A stretch of 64,000 nt of DNA from Bacilli bacterium (GTDB lineage Bacteria > Bacillota_I > Bacilli_A > RFN20 > CAG-288). Positions 9,029 to 19,160 of this stretch are shown in pieces; the stretch's first letter is position 1; each line of letters begins with the position of its first letter. The position numbers and the translations under genes were made by a program. The notes beneath the pieces are model-generated. The model was given only the letters and a program-made list of their open reading frames with translations. It was not told where the DNA came from and did not search any database. The stretch spans positions 1-64,000 of the forward strand of contig JALCRV010000007.1 in the NCBI GenBank assembly GCA_022652945.1. The letters run 5' to 3'.

Positions 9029-10753
9029 ATGTCAACTAAGCAGTCACGGGCCTTAGCGCGGAAGAAGTTCTTCGCTGACCCCATCACGATCCTCACGATG
9101 ATCGTGATTTTCTTGTTTCTCTTTTTCTTTGTCGCCTACCCGTTGGCCATCCTGTTAAAAGACAGCTTTGCAACCAAATACAAAGAGTTTACTTTTGACT
9201 CTTTAGCCTACATTTTCGGCACTTTGAATTACGGAGCGCCGATCGTCCATTCCTTGATTATCGGTTTGGCGGTAGGTGTCGGGGCGACGATTGTCGGTGT
9301 CTTGTTCGCTTATGTTGATGTCTATGTAAAAGTCCGCTCGCCATTCATGAGATGGCTATTTAAAATCGTCTCGTTCTTACCGTTAGTTTCTCCGCCTTTC
9401 TTGGTCGCTATCGCCATCATTCTATATTTCGGCGATACGGGTTTTATCACCTCGGGTGTCTTCCATTTATCCATGCATCACGAGCTTTATGGGTATCCGG
9501 GTATCATCATCGTTGAAATCATCACTTTCTTCCCGACCGTCTATCTGATGGTCTCGGGGTTACTAAAAAACATCGATCCGTCTTTAGAGGAAGCGGCCCG
9601 CGACATGGGTGCTTCGCGCTTCAAAGTCTTCAAGGATGTGACCTTGCCTTTGCTGGCTCCGGGCATCACCAATGCCTTCCTAGTCACCTTTATCGAGTCG
9701 GTTGCTGACTTTGCTAACCCTCTGATTATCGGCGGTTCCATGGAAACCATGTCGACTGCTATTTATAACCAAATCAACGGCGGCAACGGCTTCAACGGCC
9801 CGTATCGGGCTTCCGCGATGTCTTTAGTCCTCCTAAGTATTTCCATGACGGTTTTCTTCTTCCAGAAGTACGTCTTTGAAAAGAAGACCGTGGCGACTTT
9901 GACAGGGAAAGCCTCCAGACAAAGAATGCTGATCGAGGATAAGAAAGTCACCATTCCGCTCTCGATCATCTGCTCATTGATCAGCTTATTTGTCATCGTC
10001 TTATACGGCACTGTCATCTGTTGTTCTTTCTGGGTTAACCTCGCCAATTATTCCTTCACTTGGGATAACTGGGCTGTCGTCTTCTCCTCGGATGGCTTAG
10101 GTTCTTTAGGGGCCACGATGGAGACTTCGCTTATCGCCGCGCCGCTCACCGCTTTGATTTCGATGATCATCGCCTACCTGGTAGTAAAGAAGAAAGTCCC
10201 CGGCAAGGGACTTATCGAGTTTGTTTCCATGTTGGCCATGGCGGTCCCGGGAACTATTCTCGGCGTCGGATTCATCCGCGGCTACGTCAAAGGCTTCTTC
10301 CATACTGGTTGGATGCAGGGGCTTTATGGCACGGTGTGGATCATTATCATCGTCTTCATCGTCCGTTCCTTGCCAATCGGCACTAGGAGCGCGACCGCTT
10401 CACTTCGACAGATCGATAAATCCATCGAGGAAAGCGCCTTCGATATGGGAGCCAATAGCTTCAAGGTCTTTACAACGGTAACCTTACCGCTCGTCCGCGA
10501 TAGCTTCTTCGCTTCCATCGTCACCTCATTTGTCCGCAGTGTCACCGCTATTTCCGCTGTTATTCTGTTAGTAACGCCACAATTCAAACTGATAACTTAC
10601 GTCATCAATGAATTCGCCGGCAAAGCTGCTTATCCGACCGCCAGCGCCTATTCGACCGTGCTGATGATTGTCAGCGGCATCACGATCTTAGCGATGGATT
10701 TCGTTATTAAGATGCTGACTCATAACCGTACACCTAAGGAGGAGAGAGCATAA
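9029..10753 (+). CDS. Ferric-type ABC transporter fused permease (two permease domains)
   Basis: Two EAA motifs (EEAARDMGASRFKVFKDVTLPLLAPGI; EESAFDMGANSFKVFTTVTLPLVRDSF) in one polytopic protein. Confidence 0.85.
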   Translation: MSTKQSRALARKKFFADPITILTMIVIFLFLFFFVAYPLAILLKDSFATKYKEFTFDSLAYIFGTLNYGAPIVHSLIIGLAVGVGATIVGVLFAYVDVYVKVRSPFMRWLFKIVSFLPLVSPPFLVAIAIILYFGDTGFITSGVFHLSMHHELYGYPGIIIVEIITFFPTVYLMVSGLLKNIDPSLEEAARDMGASRFKVFKDVTLPLLAPGITNAFLVTFIESVADFANPLIIGGSMETMSTAIYNQINGGNGFNGPYRASAMSLVLLSISMTVFFFQKYVFEKKTVATLTGKASRQRMLIEDKKVTIPLSIICSLISLFVIVLYGTVICCSFWVNLANYSFTWDNWAVVFSSDGLGSLGATMETSLIAAPLTALISMIIAYLVVKKKVPGKGLIEFVSMLAMAVPGTILGVGFIRGYVKGFFHTGWMQGLYGTVWIIIIVFIVRSLPIGTRSATASLRQIDKSIEESAFDMGANSFKVFTTVTLPLVRDSFFASIVTSFVRSVTAISAVILLVTPQFKLITYVINEFAGKAAYPTASAYSTVLMIVSGITILAMDFVIKMLTHNRTPKEERA

Positions 10754-12009
10754 TGTTCTGGGATAAGAAAAAGCCTGAGGCTAACAAGCCTCAAGAAGAA
10801 AAAAGAAAGTTCAGAAACGAAGCTTTGATTTACTTCGACCACAAGGAACCGAAAGGTGTCACGGTCAAAGGCGTAGGTAAAATCTACGAGGAACCGAAAA
10901 CCAAAAGGAAGTTCTATGCGGTAAAGGATGCGAACATCACCATTAAACCCGGGGAATTCGTGACTTTATTAGGTCCTTCCGGCTGTGGCAAAACGACGAT
11001 TCTCCGTATGATCGCTGGTTTTGAAACACCCGATGAAGGCGATATCTTGCTCGGAAACCAGGATATCAATCCCCTCGCCCCGAACGAACGTGATTCCGCC
11101 ATGGTTTTCCAGTCTTACGCTTTGTTCCCGCACTATAACGTCTACGAGAACGTCGCTTACGGGCTGAAGATCCGTAAACGTATCGGGCCGGATGGCAAAC
11201 TTACTCCTTTAAGCAAAGAAGAAATCAGGAAAAAGGTTTCGGATATGTTAAGCCTTGTCCAGCTTAAAGGCATGGAAGAACGTATGACTAATCAACTCTC
11301 CGGCGGCCAGCAGCAACGTGTGGCCTTAGCTCGAGCCTTGGTCTTGAATCCTTCCGTCCTGCTCTTCGATGAGCCGTTAAGCAACCTCGATGCGAAATTG
11401 CGTATCTCGATGCGTACGGAAATTCGCGCCATCCAGAAACGTGTCGGCATCACGGCCGTTTATGTCACTCACGATCAAAGCGAAGCCATGGCGATCTCCG
11501 ACCGTATTATCATTATGAATAAAGGTGTCATCCAGCAGATCGGCACCCCGATGGAGATTTATTATCACCCGGTTAGCGCCTTTGTCGCTGACTTTATCGG
11601 GGAAGCTAATTTCCTTGAAGGTGTGGCTGTCGATGAGCCGGGGCAAGGAAAGCTCGTCGTCGATGTTGCAGGTTATAAGTTCACCGTCGATAATCTCGGC
11701 AACCTGAAAAAAGGCGATGAAGTCAAATTGGTCCTTCGTCCGGAATCGGTCCATATCGATGATGGAAAAGGACTCCCGTGCAAAGTGGAAGTCTCCACCT
11801 TCATGGGCTCTTATCAGTTCTACCACGTGAGAGTCGGCAGTGATCTATTGAAAATCACCGAATACAATCCGCGCGGTAAGAAGATCTATCAGATTGGCGA
11901 TGAAGCTCATCTGGCCTTCAATGAAGGCGATGTCCATATCCTACCTAAGCATGCGCCGGTCAACGATACGATCTATCTTAATCCGACAATTAATCCTAAA
12001 AAGAAGTAA
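10753..12009 (+). CDS. Ferric-type ABC transporter ATP-binding protein
   Basis: GPSGCGKTT, LSGGQQQRVALARAL, LLFDEPLSNLDAKLR; C-terminal TOBE-like region. Confidence 0.88.
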   Translation: MFWDKKKPEANKPQEEKRKFRNEALIYFDHKEPKGVTVKGVGKIYEEPKTKRKFYAVKDANITIKPGEFVTLLGPSGCGKTTILRMIAGFETPDEGDILLGNQDINPLAPNERDSAMVFQSYALFPHYNVYENVAYGLKIRKRIGPDGKLTPLSKEEIRKKVSDMLSLVQLKGMEERMTNQLSGGQQQRVALARALVLNPSVLLFDEPLSNLDAKLRISMRTEIRAIQKRVGITAVYVTHDQSEAMAISDRIIIMNKGVIQQIGTPMEIYYHPVSAFVADFIGEANFLEGVAVDEPGQGKLVVDVAGYKFTVDNLGNLKKGDEVKLVLRPESVHIDDGKGLPCKVEVSTFMGSYQFYHVRVGSDLLKITEYNPRGKKIYQIGDEAHLAFNEGDVHILPKHAPVNDTIYLNPTINPKKK

Positions 12010-12018
12010 ACGCTTAGT

Positions 12019-12052
12019 AAAAATACTCGTCTGAAGAAGGCGAGTATTTTTT
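12019..12052 (+). terminator. Rho-independent terminator
   Basis: AAATACTCG-N11-CGAGTATTT TTT. Confidence 0.75.
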
Positions 12053-12100
12053 AGTCTTGGAAAAAAGAGCCTTTTGAGGTTAATTATTTAAGCCTGCTGA

Positions 12101-12559
12101 TCAATAGTTCTTTTTATCAGGAAGTTTCTGATATTCTTCGTAAAGCCTTAAGCATTCTTCCCTGGAAAGCTCGTGGACAAACTGAGTGATGTGCCCGTTT
12201 TCGATCTTCTTATAAAAATCCGAATCGCGGAAGCCGATCTTTTCGGTATCCTCCACGGTGCAGCCATAATAAACCGCATCGATATTGGCCCAGAGAATCG
12301 CCCCTAGACACATCGGGCAAGGATAGGCGGTCGTATATAAAACAGCACCGCTTAAATCGAAAGTCTGAAGGTTCTTGCAGGCATCGCGAATTGCCATAAT
12401 CTCTCCGTGGCAGGTGGGATCGTTGTTCTTGACGACCTGGTTATGCCCACGCCCGATCACTTTCCCGTCTTTCACGATAACGGAGCCAAAAGGGCCCCCT
12501 TCGCCACTCAGGATGCCTTTTTGGGCTTCCTCGATGGCCTGTTCCATATATGTTTTCAT
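12101..12559 (-). CDS. guaD: Cytidine/deoxycytidylate-type deaminase, guanine deaminase-like
   Basis: HGEIMAIRDACKNL and PCPMCLGAILWA zinc motifs; overall resembles B. subtilis GuaD. Confidence 0.75.
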   Translation of the reverse strand: MKTYMEQAIEEAQKGILSGEGGPFGSVIVKDGKVIGRGHNQVVKNNDPTCHGEIMAIRDACKNLQTFDLSGAVLYTTAYPCPMCLGAILWANIDAVYYGCTVEDTEKIGFRDSDFYKKIENGHITQFVHELSREECLRLYEEYQKLPDKKNY

Positions 12560-12732
12560 ATAACCATTATAAAGTATAAATTATCTTTTTTACTAGTAAA
12601 ATCGCTTCGGCTCGTTCTTTAAGGGAAGAGAGGAAGAAAATTAGATGACTTTAGGCAAACTGTGTCCCCTTAATAGTAAGTTAAGCCCTGAACTTTAATT
12701 TTAATGCGAGATTTTGTATAATTTTCCTAGCC

Positions 12733-12861
12733 TAAAAGGGCATGGGGAGTAGCCTTCTTGAGAGCAAGCGGCAAACACGGTACCGTTGAGATACCCGCCC
12801 TCTCAAACGGGAGAAATCTCGTCGCCAGACCAGGAATTGAAAGGATTTCTTCCTATGCTTG
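12733..12861 (+). ncRNA. yybP-ykoY (manganese) riboswitch candidate
   Basis: GGGGAGTAGC ... ACCGTTGAGATACCCG ... GTCGCCAGACC conserved blocks; in 5' UTR of cation antiporter. Confidence 0.82.
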
Positions 12862-12925
12862 AAAATTATCGTTAACGGTTCGTCTTTTTTTGACTCTTTT
12901 AAAGTGTTTTAGGAAAGGAATTAAT

Positions 12926-14071
12926 ATGGAAATTCAAGCTTTATTGAATATCACTTACGGCTGGGAAGGATTAAATAGCCCTTGGCGGATGGTGGTGGTG
13001 ATCGTCTATCTTATTGTGGGGTTGGTGTTGTTGGTTTACGGAGGTGACTGGTTTGTCGATGGCTCGGTCTGGTTTGCCGAGAAATTTAAAATCCCGAAGT
13101 TAATTATCGGAGCGACAGTTGTCAGCATGTGCACGACGATGCCGGAGTTTCTCGTCTCGACTTTCGCTTCGATTGAAGGAGCTTCTTTCTTAAGAGCAGG
13201 GGAAGATGCATTGGCGGTTTCTTCGGTTGATATGGCGACTGGCAATGCGATTGGCTCAGTTATCTGTAACACAGGCTTGATTCTGGCTTTATCGATGCTC
13301 TTCCGCCCGATGAACGTCGAACGTAAGACTTTCTTAGTAAAGCCTTTGATGCTGATTTTCTCTATCGGGATGTTCTGGATTTTGGTCATCGATCGGCAGT
13401 TCCAGTTCTGGGATGGGATTATCATGCTGCTGATTTTAGTGGCTTTCTTGGTTGATAATATCATCGAAGCTAAACAGCAGATGGCAAAAGAAAGCTCTCT
13501 AGGTCGAGAAATAAAAGAGACGAAGATGCCGGTTATTCCCTCTCAAACTGCTTCTAAAGAAGACAAGAGTCAGGAAAAGGTAAACGAAAACCAAGAGAAA
13601 AACGAAAAGAAAAATTCGACAGCTTACTATGTGTTTCTTTTTTTCATCGGCGTCTTAGCGATAATTGTCGGAGCGCAGTTACTGGTGGATAACGGAACGG
13701 AGTTCGCCACTGAATTAGGCGTCTCTAATAAGATTATCGCGGTCACCATCGTGGCAATCGGGACTTCGCTTCCGGAGTTAATTACAGCGATTATTTCGAT
13801 TATTAAGAAACAGTCCGATCTCAGCGTCGGCAATATCATCGGGGCTAATATTATCGACCAATGCTTGATTCTTTCCGTCGCCTCCTTTATCTTCCCCTCG
13901 GCTTTGCCAGTTTATAATTCCACGATGTATCTGGATTTGCCTTTCGGCCTGACGATCGCTTTAGCAGCGATTGTTCCGACCTTGGTAAGCGGGAAGCTTA
14001 AAAGATGGCAAGGGTTTACCTGCTTAGGGCTTTATATCTCTTATCTGGTTCTTTACTTTATCTATTTCTAA
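12926..14071 (+). CDS. Calcium/sodium antiporter (CaCA family, YrbG-like)
   Basis: Two internal repeats with (A)T(V/I)V(S/A)..TT/SLPE motifs: GATVVSMCTTMPEFLVS and VTIVAIGTSLPELITA; GN(A/I)IG(S/A). Confidence 0.9.
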   Translation: MEIQALLNITYGWEGLNSPWRMVVVIVYLIVGLVLLVYGGDWFVDGSVWFAEKFKIPKLIIGATVVSMCTTMPEFLVSTFASIEGASFLRAGEDALAVSSVDMATGNAIGSVICNTGLILALSMLFRPMNVERKTFLVKPLMLIFSIGMFWILVIDRQFQFWDGIIMLLILVAFLVDNIIEAKQQMAKESSLGREIKETKMPVIPSQTASKEDKSQEKVNENQEKNEKKNSTAYYVFLFFIGVLAIIVGAQLLVDNGTEFATELGVSNKIIAVTIVAIGTSLPELITAIISIIKKQSDLSVGNIIGANIIDQCLILSVASFIFPSALPVYNSTMYLDLPFGLTIALAAIVPTLVSGKLKRWQGFTCLGLYISYLVLYFIYF

Positions 14072-14088
14072 TTCTTCAGTCGAGCTTT

Positions 14089-14114
14089 GGGGAGAGGGTG
14101 ACCTCTCCTTTTTA
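14089..14114 (+). terminator. Rho-independent terminator
   Basis: GGAGAGG-GTGA-CCTCTCC TTTTT. Confidence 0.8.
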
Positions 14115-14190
14115 ATTCTTGCTTATTTAAGTTAGAAGCCTGAAGAAGGTGCTATCATAAAAAAGACAAAGATAAAGGAGAAAATCATTT

Positions 14191-15663
14191 ATGGCTTGCA
14201 CAACAATCTTGGTCGGCAAAAAGGCCAGCTACGACGGCTCGACAATCATCGCCCGCAACGATGATTCGCCTTCCGGACAATTCCATGCGAAGAAGTTAGC
14301 AGTCATCCAACCTAAAGATCAGCCGCGTCATTATAAGTCGGTCATTTCCCACGTCGAAATCGATCTGCCGGATAATCCTTTACGCTACACATCGATGCCT
14401 AATGTCGATAAGTCGGAAGGTATCTGGGCGGCCGCGGGAGTTAACGAAGCTAACGTCTCGATGACCGCTACCGAGACTATCACTTCTAATCCGAGGGTTC
14501 TCGGGGGCGATCCTTATGTCAATTATGTAGCCGGAAAAGGCAATCAGAAGGAAGTGAAAGGCGGAATCGGGGAAGAGGAACTGGTCGTCTTAGTTCTGCC
14601 TTATATCCATACTGCGAGAGAAGGTGTTTTACGCCTAGGTTCATTACTGGAGCAGTTTGGGACTTATGAACCTAACGGCATCGCTTTTTCTGATCAGGAT
14701 GAAATCTGGTGGTTGGAGACTATCGGCGGCCATCATTGGATCGCCAGGAAAGTCTTAGATGAGGAGTATGTCGTGATGCCTAATCAATTCGGCATGGACC
14801 GCTTCGATCTAAATGATGCTTTCCAAGCCAAGGAAAATAACCTTTGTTCCGCTGATCTAAAAGACTTCATCGCTAAGAACCATCTGATGCTAGATCTAAA
14901 AGGAAAACTGAATCCGCGCGAGGCCTTTGGCTCCCACGATGATTCCGATCATGTCTACAATACTCCGCGCGCTTGGTTTATCGAGCGTTACTTTAATCCT
15001 CGGACTATTAAATGGGAGGGGGAAGAGGCGGATTATACTCCTGAATCCGATGATATCCCTTGGTCTTTAGTCCCGGAAAGGAAAATCACGATCGAGGATG
15101 TGAAATATGTCCTTTCTTCTCATTACCAGGGCACTCCTTATGATCCGTATAGCAAAGTCAATTATCCGGAGAAAGGGAAGTATCGTCCGATCGGTATCTC
15201 GAGAACCAGTTTCCTTTCGGTTTCTCAAATCCGCCCGTATGTGAAAAACGAATACGCAGCCTTGGAATGGATCGCTTTTGGCTCGAATGTCTTTAATGCC
15301 TTAATCCCGTTATATGCGAATATGGTTCAAGTCCCGGAGTATTTTGGGAATACGCTGTTAAAAGTCTCCAGCGAGAACTTCTACTGGGCTTCAAGAATCA
15401 TCGGGGCTTTAGCTGATCCCCATTTCGGTATGGTCGGGATGCTTATTGAACGCTACCAAAATGCGACCGCTGCCAGAGCTCATGAGTTAATCAATAAATA
15501 CGATGAGGAACTTATAAAGAGCAAAGAAACAGCTCTCACCATCAAGGAAGCTAATGAAGACTTAGCGAAGATGGCTCAAGAAGAGACGGATAAGGCTCTT
15601 GATAAAGTGCTCTACGCCGTTTCCTGCTTGATGAAGAACGGCTATAATCGCTCCGATAATTAA
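14191..15663 (+). CDS. C69-family dipeptidase
   Basis: N-terminal MACTTILVGKKASYDGSTIIARNDD (Cys nucleophile), C69 architecture. Confidence 0.88.
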   Translation: MACTTILVGKKASYDGSTIIARNDDSPSGQFHAKKLAVIQPKDQPRHYKSVISHVEIDLPDNPLRYTSMPNVDKSEGIWAAAGVNEANVSMTATETITSNPRVLGGDPYVNYVAGKGNQKEVKGGIGEEELVVLVLPYIHTAREGVLRLGSLLEQFGTYEPNGIAFSDQDEIWWLETIGGHHWIARKVLDEEYVVMPNQFGMDRFDLNDAFQAKENNLCSADLKDFIAKNHLMLDLKGKLNPREAFGSHDDSDHVYNTPRAWFIERYFNPRTIKWEGEEADYTPESDDIPWSLVPERKITIEDVKYVLSSHYQGTPYDPYSKVNYPEKGKYRPIGISRTSFLSVSQIRPYVKNEYAALEWIAFGSNVFNALIPLYANMVQVPEYFGNTLLKVSSENFYWASRIIGALADPHFGMVGMLIERYQNATAARAHELINKYDEELIKSKETALTIKEANEDLAKMAQEETDKALDKVLYAVSCLMKNGYNRSDN

Positions 15664-15701
15664 AGGTAAAATTCTTTTCTTCTTTCCTTGTTTGCAATAC
15701 T

Positions 15702-15752
15702 TAGCCCTTTAACCGCTTTATCTTGAAAGAAAGCGGTTATAAGGGCTTTTTA
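15702..15752 (+). terminator. Rho-independent terminator
   Basis: Long stem AGCCCTTTAACCGCTTT / AAAGCGGTTATAAGGGCT followed by TTTT. Confidence 0.85.
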
Positions 15753-15781
15753 TCTTTAATACGTATGCTATAATTGTCCCT

Positions 15782-17131
15782 ATGGCTTTAGATTTAGCAA
15801 AAGACGATATCCATCATCTCTACACCCACTTTTTATGGAATGCTTTAGGGGCGGCTTTGGTGGCTTCTGTTTTCGGGGTAGTTGATATGGCGATGATGGG
15901 GCATTATCAAGGCCCCGATGGCCCGGCGGCTTTAGCTATCATCTCCCCATTTTGGAATCTGGTCTATTCTTTAGGCTTGCTTACGGGGATCGGCTCAAGT
16001 GTTTTATACGCTGCCTTAAAAGGAAAAGAAGACAAGTTTTCTGACCCGAATGAATACTTTACTCTGGGTCTTATTCTGACCTCGATTATCTCAGTTCTAG
16101 AAGCGATTTTTTTAAATATTTATCTTGAACCTTTATTGGTCTTTTTCGGGGCGGAAGAAGTGACCTTGCCATTATGTCTTAAATACCTTACTTGGATCAG
16201 ATGGGGCTTTCCGGTCTTTACGTTCTCCAATTTCCTCGCGGCTTTTTTAAGAAATGACAAAGTCCCCGGCTTAGCGACCGCGGCGGTAATCGCTGGGGGC
16301 AGTTTTAATATTCTCTTTGATTACATCTTCATTTTTACTTGTAACATGGGGATGGAAGGAGCGGGATTAGCCACGATCCTTGGCATGTGTTTAGGAGACG
16401 GGATTATGTGCTCGCATTTCTTCAGCAAGAGCAACTCACTTCGCCTTGTTTCCTTCCATAGTTATTTTAAAAAATCTTCTTTAATACTCCTAACTGGTTT
16501 TTCTTCTTTCTTTGCGGATGCGGCGATGGGAATTGTCAACGTGGCTTTTAATAAACAGATCCTGTTTCTGTTTCCGGAATCCTCGGATAGTTATTTAGCT
16601 ATCTATGGGGTTTTATTGAATATATACGTTTTGATGCAGTGTATTTCTTACGGGATCGGTCAGGCGGCTCAGCCTTTGGTTTCCTTTAACTACGGGGCTT
16701 CCTTATTCCCCAGAGTTCGCCATTTACTTCACGATCTTTTAATTACGATCGGGGTTGTCTCTTTACTCGGTTTAGTTTTAACAGAAGGTCTGCCTTCTTA
16801 TATTCTTAAGATCTTTATGACTACAACCCCGGAAGTCGAAAGACTTGGTCCTTTAGTCATCAGGCCTTTCTGTTCCTGCTTTATCCTTTTACCATTTAAC
16901 GTCGTGATCTGCTACTACTTTCAAGCTATCTTAAAAGAGAAGGCGGCTTTTGTTGTCTCCGTCTTAAGAGGAGCCGTGATCCCTTTAATTACCATCTTTT
17001 CTTTCCCTTACCTTCATAGCGATCTTATCTGGTATGCCATGGTCTTTACGGAAATCCTCACCGGGATTATCAGCATTTCCTTATTGATCGTTTATACAAA
17101 AAAACTAGAAAAACAATCTAACCCAATATAA
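15782..17131 (+). CDS. MATE-family efflux transporter
   Basis: Polytopic, ~12 TM, VDMAMMGHYQGPDGPAALAI, YGIGQAAQPLVSFNYGA. Confidence 0.88.
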   Translation: MALDLAKDDIHHLYTHFLWNALGAALVASVFGVVDMAMMGHYQGPDGPAALAIISPFWNLVYSLGLLTGIGSSVLYAALKGKEDKFSDPNEYFTLGLILTSIISVLEAIFLNIYLEPLLVFFGAEEVTLPLCLKYLTWIRWGFPVFTFSNFLAAFLRNDKVPGLATAAVIAGGSFNILFDYIFIFTCNMGMEGAGLATILGMCLGDGIMCSHFFSKSNSLRLVSFHSYFKKSSLILLTGFSSFFADAAMGIVNVAFNKQILFLFPESSDSYLAIYGVLLNIYVLMQCISYGIGQAAQPLVSFNYGASLFPRVRHLLHDLLITIGVVSLLGLVLTEGLPSYILKIFMTTTPEVERLGPLVIRPFCSCFILLPFNVVICYYFQAILKEKAAFVVSVLRGAVIPLITIFSFPYLHSDLIWYAMVFTEILTGIISISLLIVYTKKLEKQSNPI

Positions 17132-17187
17132 GATAGTCTCAAGTTAACTCTTTAGTTATTAATAAAGGAGTTAGAAAAGAGAAATCT

Positions 17188-17682
17188 ATGGAAACTGAAC
17201 TGACCTTTCGAAAAGCCGAAAGAAAAGATGCGGACTTGCTTTTAAGCTTCATAAAGAAACTATCCGTCTACGAGAAGATGGAAGATCAGGTCAGCGCCGA
17301 TCGTAAGACCATTGAAGAATCTTTCTTTAAGAAGAAAAATGCGGAAGCCATCTTCTTGATGGTGGAAGGGAAAGAAATAGGATTCGCCGTATATTTCACC
17401 AATTTCTCCACCTTTAAAGGAAAAGGCGGACTTTATGTGGAAGATGTTTTTATCGATCAAGCTTACCGTCACCATGGATACGGAAAGAAAACCTTTATCT
17501 ATTTAGCTCAACTTGCTAAAGAGCGTAACTGCCCGAGGATGGAATGGACCTGCTTAGATTGGAATACCCCTTCGATCGCTTTTTATAAATCTCTCGGGGC
17601 TAAAGCCATGGATGAATGGACAATCTATCGCCTTGATGAAAAGGCCATTAAAAACCTCGCTGAAACTAAGCTAAATAAGTAA
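17188..17682 (+). CDS. GNAT-family N-acetyltransferase
   Basis: YVEDVFIDQAYRHHGYGKKTF (acetyl-CoA binding) and WTCLDWNTPSIAFYKSLGA. Confidence 0.88.
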   Translation: METELTFRKAERKDADLLLSFIKKLSVYEKMEDQVSADRKTIEESFFKKKNAEAIFLMVEGKEIGFAVYFTNFSTFKGKGGLYVEDVFIDQAYRHHGYGKKTFIYLAQLAKERNCPRMEWTCLDWNTPSIAFYKSLGAKAMDEWTIYRLDEKAIKNLAETKLNK

Positions 17683-17692
17683 TTTTGTCTTT

Positions 17693-18997
17693 TTAAAGAG
17701 TTACTAATAAACCAGCTAAGGAAGCGAGGATGGTCGGGATAGAGATAATCGCTCCATCTCTGGTAAACTTACCGAAGGAATAATCGTAGCCGTAATTTTT
17801 AATAATGGACATCCACATAATGCCTGCTAAAGCTCCGATTGGCGATAAGAAGGCTCCGATATTCGAACCGATAATCGAAGCGTAAATCGCCTGTGCTTTT
17901 ATCGCTTGGGAAGCGGAAGCTATGACCGAGGTATAGAAAACGGACATCGGGATATTGTTAACGATATTACAGGTGACAAAAGAAGTCAGCCCGTAGCGGA
18001 AAATCGGATCGGTATCCGCTAAAAGGGAAGCCAGTTTCCCGGCGATGCCGTAAGTCTCCAGGCCGTAAGATAAGATAAACATACTGAGAACAAAAGGAAT
18101 CAATTCATAAGGCAGTCTTTTAATCGCTCTGAAAAGAATCCCCTGAGCGTCTTTGGAAATAAAAGAGTAGACAATATAGTAAAGAAGAATCGTCCCACCG
18201 CAGATTAAAGAAACCATCCACATGCTGAAATTTAAGAATGAACTGGCCGCCATCAAAGAAATGCAGATGATAAGGACGATTAACGGTGGCAGAACTAACT
18301 TCAGATTCAAAGGTTTATCGGAATATTTAATAATACCGCTGACCTGGACTTTCAAACTCTTCGCAAACATTATTCTCATAATAGTAAAAGAAACTAGCCC
18401 CGCCAGTAAAGCTGGTAACCACATCACTTTAAAATAACTAAAGAAACTGATGTCGAAAGAGGAGGCCAAATAAATATTGGTGGGGTTTCCGATAATAAGG
18501 ATAATCGACCACGTATTGGCCGCCACGAATTCGCTTACCAGATAAGGCCGAGGATCGATACGGCTTTTTAAGCAGAAAGAAATGATAAACGGGGTAAAGG
18601 TCAGGATGATGATATCGTTTGAAGTAAAGACCGTTAAGATAGAAATCAAGATATAGAAACTCAGGAATAAGCCGTTCTGGTTTAAGTAGTTCTTCGAGGC
18701 GGTCTTTTCAGCCAGATAATGGAAAAAGCCTGCTTCATCTAGAAGGATAGAAATCAAAGTCATCGAGAAGAACAGAACGAGGATATAGATAGGATTGATG
18801 GTGGAACTAGCCGTCATTTTGCTCCAAAGAGCGCCGGGATCGATAATTTGAAAGACCAAAAGGCAGAGGGCCCCGATTAAAGGGGAAAGATAAAATGTTG
18901 AAAAAGAAAACTTGCCGATATGGGCTTTCGGGAAGAAGATAATGCATATGAACATGCCGATCACGGCAAGGGAGACAATTGTAATTAAGCCGGCCAT
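17693..18997 (-). CDS. ArsB/SLC13-like anion permease
   Basis: Polytopic; TSNDIIILTFTPF, IIGNPTNIYLA motifs typical of ArsB/NhaD permeases. Confidence 0.75.
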   Translation of the reverse strand: MAGLITIVSLAVIGMFICIIFFPKAHIGKFSFSTFYLSPLIGALCLLVFQIIDPGALWSKMTASSTINPIYILVLFFSMTLISILLDEAGFFHYLAEKTASKNYLNQNGLFLSFYILISILTVFTSNDIIILTFTPFIISFCLKSRIDPRPYLVSEFVAANTWSIILIIGNPTNIYLASSFDISFFSYFKVMWLPALLAGLVSFTIMRIMFAKSLKVQVSGIIKYSDKPLNLKLVLPPLIVLIICISLMAASSFLNFSMWMVSLICGGTILLYYIVYSFISKDAQGILFRAIKRLPYELIPFVLSMFILSYGLETYGIAGKLASLLADTDPIFRYGLTSFVTCNIVNNIPMSVFYTSVIASASQAIKAQAIYASIIGSNIGAFLSPIGALAGIMWMSIIKNYGYDYSFGKFTRDGAIISIPTILASLAGLLVTL

Positions 18998-19115
18998 ACT
19001 CTAAACCTCTGAGTGTTTTAATCTAAAGACGATTAATTATATATCCCCTTATAGATAAAAAAACGTATCCCCGCCTGAAAGCGGTATCATGCTTAAATAA
19101 GATTACTTCATTTAT

Positions 19116-19141
19116 AAAAAAACGCCCTCTTCAGGAGGGCG
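19116..19141 (-). terminator. Rho-independent terminator (minus strand)
   Basis: CGCCCTCC-TGAA-GAGGGCG followed by TTTTTT on minus strand. Confidence 0.85.
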
Positions 19142-19160
19142 GAAGATAACTTAGGAAAAA

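Noticed and set aside
11377-11826. 149-aa minus-strand ORF inside ABC ATPase gene
   Set aside because: Antisense artefact of a confidently assigned ABC ATPase.
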